Positions 59,339 to 64,000 of a stretch of DNA of 64,000 nucleotides are shown here, one piece after another; positions within the stretch are counted from its first letter, which is position 1, and every line of letters begins with the position of its first letter. A program made the position numbers and the translations under genes. Below the pieces are notes generated by a model. The model worked only from the letters and a program-made list of their open reading frames with translations. It was not told the DNA's origin and ran no database searches. Origin of the DNA: Eubacterium ruminantium (GTDB lineage: Bacteria; Bacillota; Clostridia; Lachnospirales; Lachnospiraceae). Location: contig NZ_FUXA01000004.1 of the NCBI RefSeq assembly GCF_900167085.1, positions 269,985 to 333,984 of the forward strand, written 5' to 3'.

Positions 59339-61927
59339 ATGAAAAAGGTAAATAACAAAAATGTTATAAATAATCTGACCTACAGCGGGGTGAAATCCAA
59401 GAAGAATAAATACGTCATACTTGTATTTGCGGTTATCCTTACAAGCCTGCTTTTTTCGACACTATTTTCAGTTGGAGGAAGCATGATCAATAAAGAGCAG
59501 GAATCCACCATGAGACAGGTTGGCGGTACAAGTCATGCGGGATTTAAAAATCTTACTGAGGAAGAATATAAGCAGGTGAAGGATGATCCGGAAATTGAAT
59601 CCGTATCATATAGGATCCTTGTTGGTTTCGGGGAAAATGAAGAATTGGCCAAGCTGTATTCCGAATGCTATTTTTCGGAAGCAGAAGAGGCTAAAAATAG
59701 TTTCAGCTATCCTGCAAAGGGAAAAATGCCTAAAGAGGAAAATGAAGTTGTGGTAAGTGACCGGGTTCTCAACGCTTTAGGCGCACCTTGTGAGGTTGGA
59801 GCCGATATCCGACTTGATCTTAATATCAACGGAGAGATTGTATCTAAAGACTTTAAGGTAAGCGGTTACTATGAGGCAGATCCCATCAGCCCTGCACAGA
59901 TGATCTATGTATCAAAAATCTTTCAGGAAAAATATGCACCTGCTGTTACAGAACCCTATTCAAGGACAAAACCGGATGAAGGTATCGGAAGATATTCTGT
60001 AGATTTTAGTTTCAGCAACAGTATAAATATAGAGAAAAAAGTAAAAAAACTCATCGCAAGAACCGGACTCAGAGAAGATGTGGATTATGGAGTCAACTGG
60101 GCGTATGCAGCAAGTAAAATCGATCCGTCGGCACTTATAATCTGCGGTGCATTGATAATTATATTTATGTTTTCGGGATATCTCATCATCTATAATATCT
60201 TCGACATTAATATAATTTCAGATATTCAGGAATTTGGACTTCTGAAGACGATAGGGACAACCGAGAAGCAGCTGAAAAAAATCGTCATGAAGAGGGCAAA
60301 TCTTATTTCAATCATCGGAATTCCTATCGGAATCGGTCTGGGTATTCTGGTTGGGGCATATCTTCTTCCGATAATTTCAGGACAATTCAGTTTAAGTAGT
60401 GGTGAAAAAGGTGGTCTCGATATAAATATATGGATGCTTATGGCGGCTGCTTTATTTTCGTATATTACAGTGGTATTCAGCGCGAGAAAACCTTGTCGTA
60501 AAGCGGCCAGAGTTTCACCGGTGGAGACGGTAAAGTACACGGGAGAACGAGGTAAAAATGGAAAGCCAAAGAAGAAATTGGTAGTAGTAATTCTCTCCTT
60601 ATCACTGGGTCTTGTCGTACTTAACAGTGTATTTGGATTTGTCAGTGGATTCAGCATGGATAGATATGTTGAGAGTTTTATTGTTACGGATTTTAATATT
60701 CAGGACGCGAAACTGGATAATCCTTCTGCAGGAAATGTGAATACTGAGGCTGTGAGCCATGATCTGATCGATGAGATAAGCAGCCTTGACGGTGTGAATT
60801 CTGTCGGAAATATTTACATTGCTTCCGGTCATCAGGAATTCAGTGAAGAGAACTGGGAAAAAATAAATAAAAATGTACTGCAGAGTAAGCTGTTTGATAA
60901 GAAGCTTAAAGAATACGGCTATGATGCCGATATGAAAAAAGAAGTCATTGATTCCCATATGGAAAGAAGAGACCTTGACGGAAAAACGTATGGAATGAGC
61001 AAGTTGGCAGTGGACAAGCTGAAGGTTATAAAGTCAAAGGACGGAAGCGATAAGATTGACTGGGATACATTTAATTCAGGAAATTATGTACTCATGACGA
61101 GATTTGTAACAGATGATGGAGAAACGGATTTCCTGGATGTGGGAGACAAGATTGGTATAAAAAGCTATGATCCTAAAAATGCTGAAACCAAAACGGTTGT
61201 AAGTGAGTCAGGAGAGGAATTCGAAATTGACAGCTTTGAAAATGCGCCTGTTAAAGAATATGAAATCTATGCGATAGTTGAAATTCCTTTGGCTATCGAA
61301 CTCAGACATTATGGCATGTTCGAATGCAATTACGTACTTCCTGAAGATGAATTTCTTGCACTTAACGGGTCTGATTGGAATGCCATGAGAGTTATCCTGG
61401 ATGTAGAGGATTCCAAGAAAGAATATATAAATGACTGGCTGAAAAATTATACCAATTCAGTTAATCCTGATCTGGATTATGACTCCAAGGAAAGCGTCAT
61501 TAAAGAGTATTCCGGATTTAAAAGAATGTTCGAAGTTGTAGGTGCTGTGGTTGCTATAATACTGGGACTTATAGGACTTATGAATTTTGCAAATACCGTC
61601 ATTACATCAATACTGGTAAGAAGCAGAGAGCTGGCCATGCTCGAAGCTGTTGGAATGACCGGTAAACAGCAGAGACTAAGCCTTATTAAGGAAGGAGGCA
61701 GATATTTCATATGGTCGGCAGTGGTATCGCTCATAGTTTCTTCTATCCTTAATCTGACGCTTATAAAAATGCTGTCGAATGAAATTCCTATATTTGTGTG
61801 GAAATTTACACTTGTACCGAATCTTATATGTTTACCATTTATTCTGATTCTGGTAGTCATCATACCGGTCATAGCATATAACAAGCTCAGCAAAACCAGT
61901 GTAGTTGACAGACTCAGAGTGGAGTAA
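59339..61927 (+). CDS. FtsX/MacB-type ABC transporter permease
   Basis: An 862-residue membrane protein. First helix at ~25-45 (VILVFAVILTSLLFSTLFSV), an extracellular domain (~50-255), three helices (~260-395; ALIICGALIIIFMFSGYLII), a linker, a helix at ~420-440, a second extracellular domain (~445-730) and three final helices (VVAIILGLIGLMNFANTVIT onward). The layout is that of two FtsX units. It is the partner of the ATPase at 58503. GAGGGAC lies before the ATG. With the regulator and kinase upstream it forms a second peptide-response-type module. Substrate unknown. Confidence 0.85.
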   Translation: MKKVNNKNVINNLTYSGVKSKKNKYVILVFAVILTSLLFSTLFSVGGSMINKEQESTMRQVGGTSHAGFKNLTEEEYKQVKDDPEIESVSYRILVGFGENEELAKLYSECYFSEAEEAKNSFSYPAKGKMPKEENEVVVSDRVLNALGAPCEVGADIRLDLNINGEIVSKDFKVSGYYEADPISPAQMIYVSKIFQEKYAPAVTEPYSRTKPDEGIGRYSVDFSFSNSINIEKKVKKLIARTGLREDVDYGVNWAYAASKIDPSALIICGALIIIFMFSGYLIIYNIFDINIISDIQEFGLLKTIGTTEKQLKKIVMKRANLISIIGIPIGIGLGILVGAYLLPIISGQFSLSSGEKGGLDINIWMLMAAALFSYITVVFSARKPCRKAARVSPVETVKYTGERGKNGKPKKKLVVVILSLSLGLVVLNSVFGFVSGFSMDRYVESFIVTDFNIQDAKLDNPSAGNVNTEAVSHDLIDEISSLDGVNSVGNIYIASGHQEFSEENWEKINKNVLQSKLFDKKLKEYGYDADMKKEVIDSHMERRDLDGKTYGMSKLAVDKLKVIKSKDGSDKIDWDTFNSGNYVLMTRFVTDDGETDFLDVGDKIGIKSYDPKNAETKTVVSESGEEFEIDSFENAPVKEYEIYAIVEIPLAIELRHYGMFECNYVLPEDEFLALNGSDWNAMRVILDVEDSKKEYINDWLKNYTNSVNPDLDYDSKESVIKEYSGFKRMFEVVGAVVAIILGLIGLMNFANTVITSILVRSRELAMLEAVGMTGKQQRLSLIKEGGRYFIWSAVVSLIVSSILNLTLIKMLSNEIPIFVWKFTLVPNLICLPFILILVVIIPVIAYNKLSKTSVVDRLRVE

Positions 61928-62050
61928 TCAGTTTTATAGTAGAACTAGTCGGGTAGGAATGAATAAGTATCCTGTTGACGCGGTATGGAGGCGACTCTAT
62001 AATAGAAGCTCAGATAAAATAACCAGATGGCTTTTAAGGAGGAAAAACGG

Positions 62051-63352
62051 ATGAGTACAGTTTATGTGACCGGGCACAGGAATCCTGATCTCGACAGTGT
62101 GTGCAGTGCGTACGGATATGCGGGGCTGATGAACATGCAGGATGCGGAGAATACCTATATACCGGTCAGATGCGGTCATCTGTCGGAAAGTGCGAGACAT
62201 ATCCTGGAACAGTTGGAAATAGATATTCCTGTTTATATGCGTGATGTATATCCAAAAGTTAAGGATGTCATGCTGAGTGATGATTATAAGATCGATGCAG
62301 AGGATTCGCTGACCGCTGTAGCTGCGGTATATGAGAAAAATAATCCGAGCGCGATACCGGTCTACAATAAAAATGAATTCTTTGGTCTTCTTACGGTGGA
62401 TGATATCACCAACTGGACTATGAGAGAATTATCGGAAAATAGTAAGATCACTGCGATTCCGAAGGTTAAAGAGATAATGTCGGTTCAGAAAGAAAGATTG
62501 TCTTCGGATGAGCTGTTCGACGAAGCAAGGGCAATACTTCAGAAATCCGATGAAAGAGGACTTGCGGTATATGAGGATGATAAATATGTCGGATTTGTCA
62601 CAAGACGTTGCTTCCTTAAATTTCCTGAATATAATGTGATACTTGTTGATCACAATGAGCCGGGACAGAGTATCAGAGGAATAGAAACAGCCAATATCGT
62701 AGGAATCCTCGATCATCACAGACTTGATGCGATCAAGACCAAGCAGCCGATTTTTATTTGCGCTGAACCACTTGGAAGTACATGTACAATCGTATATCAG
62801 CAATATATCAGAAATAACCGTACACCGGACAGCGTGATGGCAAAGGTTCTTTTAACAGGAATTCTGTCGGATACACTCATTTTGAAGAGTCCAACAACAA
62901 CCGGAGATGATGTGGTAGCAGCGCATGTTCTTGCATCAATTTCAAAAGTTGACGTTGAAGAATATGGTATGTCAATGTTCTCAAGAGTCGGTGGACTTAA
63001 GGATAAAGATCCGCAGGTTGAGATAGCTGCTGACTTCAAGACTTATTCAGAAAATGGTGTAAATATAGGCATTGGTCAGTGTGAAGTTACAACACTCAAT
63101 GATCTTAGGGATTATTCAGACAGATATCTGGAAGCGCTTAATGATATAAGAAATATGAGAGGTCTTGACTGGGCTGTACTGATGATCACGGATGTAATTC
63201 ATGAACATAGTGCGCTCCTGTGCACAGATCATCGAGGCAACAGACATCTTCCGTATTCAGCAGTTGGAAAGAATATATATGACATGCCGCATGTAATGAG
63301 CCGTAAGAAGCAGCTGCTTCCTGAAATCATTCATGCTGTTGGAGATCAGTAA
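62051..63352 (+). CDS. ppaC: CBS-containing manganese-dependent inorganic pyrophosphatase (family II)
   Basis: A 433-residue cytoplasmic enzyme that hydrolyses pyrophosphate. DHH domain motifs: YVTGHRNPDLDSVCSAYGYA (residues 4-23), VDHNEPGQS, and ILDHHRLDAI. Inserted after the first ~75 residues are two CBS domains (KVKDVMLSDDYKIDAEDS and KVKEIMSVQKERLSSDEL), which bind adenine nucleotides and control activity. The DHHA2 domain ends with SRKKQLLPEIIHAVG (the SRKKQ substrate motif). No DRTGG domain is present between the CBS pair. AAGGAGG precedes the ATG at 62051. Stand-alone gene with its own terminator. Confidence 0.92.
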   Translation: MSTVYVTGHRNPDLDSVCSAYGYAGLMNMQDAENTYIPVRCGHLSESARHILEQLEIDIPVYMRDVYPKVKDVMLSDDYKIDAEDSLTAVAAVYEKNNPSAIPVYNKNEFFGLLTVDDITNWTMRELSENSKITAIPKVKEIMSVQKERLSSDELFDEARAILQKSDERGLAVYEDDKYVGFVTRRCFLKFPEYNVILVDHNEPGQSIRGIETANIVGILDHHRLDAIKTKQPIFICAEPLGSTCTIVYQQYIRNNRTPDSVMAKVLLTGILSDTLILKSPTTTGDDVVAAHVLASISKVDVEEYGMSMFSRVGGLKDKDPQVEIAADFKTYSENGVNIGIGQCEVTTLNDLRDYSDRYLEALNDIRNMRGLDWAVLMITDVIHEHSALLCTDHRGNRHLPYSAVGKNIYDMPHVMSRKKQLLPEIIHAVGDQ

Positions 63353-63372
63353 AAATTTAATACACAAAATTA

Positions 63373-63416
63373 ACAAGTCGGATGAGGGCATATTCGCTTT
63401 CATCCGGCTTGTTTTA
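63373..63416 (+). terminator. Terminator after the pyrophosphatase gene
   Basis: ACAAGTCGGATGA (63373-63385) / TCATCCGGCTTGT (63400-63412), one mismatch, loop 14 nt, then TTTATG. Placed 21 bp after the stop. Confidence 0.75.
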
Positions 63417-63423
63417 TGTATGA

Positions 63424-63660
63424 TCAAAATAATTGAGAAAGTTCTATATGTTTAATCTCGTCAGTCTCTTTTGCTGTAAATCCGGCTCTTGAAAAGAAAA
63501 CATATTTATAACAATTCAGGTTTGTATTCTGTATCTGACGGATTTCTTCAGCTATAACTTCTTCTGATATCTTCCTTTTTTTGAATTTCACTTCATAGAA
63601 AATATATCCTATTTCGTCCTGTGTGACAACATCAAACTCTCCATTGATGGAGTAAATCTG
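63424..63660 (-). pseudogene. DUF234-type nuclease-like C-terminal fragment of an archaeal-type ATPase
   Basis: On the minus strand a 78-codon frame without a start encodes IYSINGEFDVVTQDEIGYIF then YEVKFKKRKISEEVIAEEIR and YKYVFFSRAGFTAKE. The E.D....Y.FYEVKF pattern is the PD-(D/E)XK-like DUF234 domain that closes the sequence of a family of stand-alone AAA ATPases (FFSRSGF-type ending). The ATPase core is absent upstream, so this is a remnant. Confidence 0.6.
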
Positions 63661-63756
63661 TTGTCAGTTGGGAGAGCATAAAAAGAAAAGCTTCTAGATA
63701 TAATGATTTAGAATTGTTTGCCTTATTCTACTTTTATCCGTCTGCTTTGTCAAACC

Positions 63757-64000
63757 CTAGAACAACAACTGATGCAGCCTTATTGAGGCTGTCTTTCGCA
63801 CTGTCCCCTCCGGTACATGTACCTGTATTCGATCTATATAACTTTTTGCTTGATCATAATGTTCAGAAATGATATCTCTAAGGGTAAATTTTTCAGGCGT
63901 AACATTTGTCAACGAAGCTGTATCTATTCCTCTGTTTTCTCTGCTGTACTTTACCAGATTGATGATGCCATCACGTCCGTAATTACGTTCATAGCATCTA
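63757..64000 (-). pseudogene. Unrecognised minus-strand gene fragment with frameshift
   Basis: A minus-strand frame entering from the right edge reads YERNYGRDGIINLVKYSREN and TASLTNVTPEKFTLRDIISE, then stops at 63757. Removing one G in the run near 63808 would instead give KDSLNKAASVVVLGFDKADG, which looks more natural as a protein end, so a frameshift is likely. I do not recognise the family. The region 63661-63756 between the two minus-strand fragments shows nothing. Confidence 0.35.

Overview
The window is low-GC DNA from an anaerobic Firmicute, most likely a plant-fibre-degrading gut or rumen Lachnospiraceae (Butyrivibrio / Pseudobutyrivibrio-like). This is inferred from gene style only: a giant sortase-anchored GH53 galactanase with CBM61-like modules, GH51 and GH26 enzymes with a cellobiose-2-epimerase-type partner, BspA-type LRR proteins, CBS-containing family II pyrophosphatase, and AGGAGG-type ribosome binding sites. 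No 16S or taxonomic marker gene lies in the window.

Region 1 (1-16.7 kb) is a defence locus. The 3' end of a WYL-domain regulator is followed 50 bp later by a tightly packed, same-strand operon: a C5-cytosine methyltransferase (DrmMII-like), a DrmE-like protein, the DrmA-like helicase and the DrmB-like DUF1998 protein. These make up the class 2 DISARM core, but without the phospholipase-D protein DrmC. The same operon runs on without a break into a DPPY-type amino methyltransferase, a second C5-cytosine methyltransferase, a McrB-like GTPase and a McrC/LlaJI-type nuclease. A DUF2325-type protein follows and is truncated at its 3' end. I regard this DISARM plus LlaJI/McrBC composite as the most interesting system here.

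Region 2 (16.7-31.5 kb) is accessory and rearranged. It holds many broken remnants of polymorphic-toxin-immunity-like genes (SUKH, EF-Tu-barrel and others), a GH53 galactanase flanked on both sides by 10-bp-phased TTGCGCAA repeats, a uracil-DNA-glycosylase-fold protein, acetyltransferases, a PIN/NYN RNase-like protein, a tyrosine recombinase, a DUF3800 protein and an orphan type I specificity gene (hsdS). The missing C-terminal tail of that hsdS lies 2.6 kb upstream, on the other side of the recombinase.

Region 3 (31.7-38.5 kb) is a peptide-responsive-type module: an FtsX/MacB ABC permease, its ATPase, an OmpR-type response regulator and a histidine kinase, bracketed by fragments of earlier transporter and IS genes. 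Region 4 (38.5-49.6 kb) is again defence and mobile: a candidate small RNA, a HIRAN protein, two tiny proteins, a zinc-ribbon protein, and a full-length WYL regulator paralogous to the one at the left edge and carrying a clear promoter and operator palindrome. A truncated GmrSD-type fragment comes next, then an array of three tRNA-like sequences with degenerate T arms interleaved with four bulged hairpins whose stems covary. AbiEi/AbiEii follow, and then an HNH nuclease embedded in a visible segmental duplication of a PHP phosphatase / GNAT locus.

Region 5 (49.6-56.3 kb) is carbohydrate metabolism: an AraC regulator divergent from epimerase and intracellular GH26 genes (manno-oligosaccharide use), a rhodanese and ArsC-like pair, and a GH51 arabinofuranosidase divergent from a second AraC regulator. 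The GH53 and GH51 enzymes fit sequential degradation of arabinogalactan side chains of pectin. Region 6 (56.3-61.9 kb) is a second two-component plus ABC (FtsX) module with a soluble kinase, rich in short tandem repeats. Region 7 holds a CBS-regulated manganese pyrophosphatase and two minus-strand remnants at the right edge.
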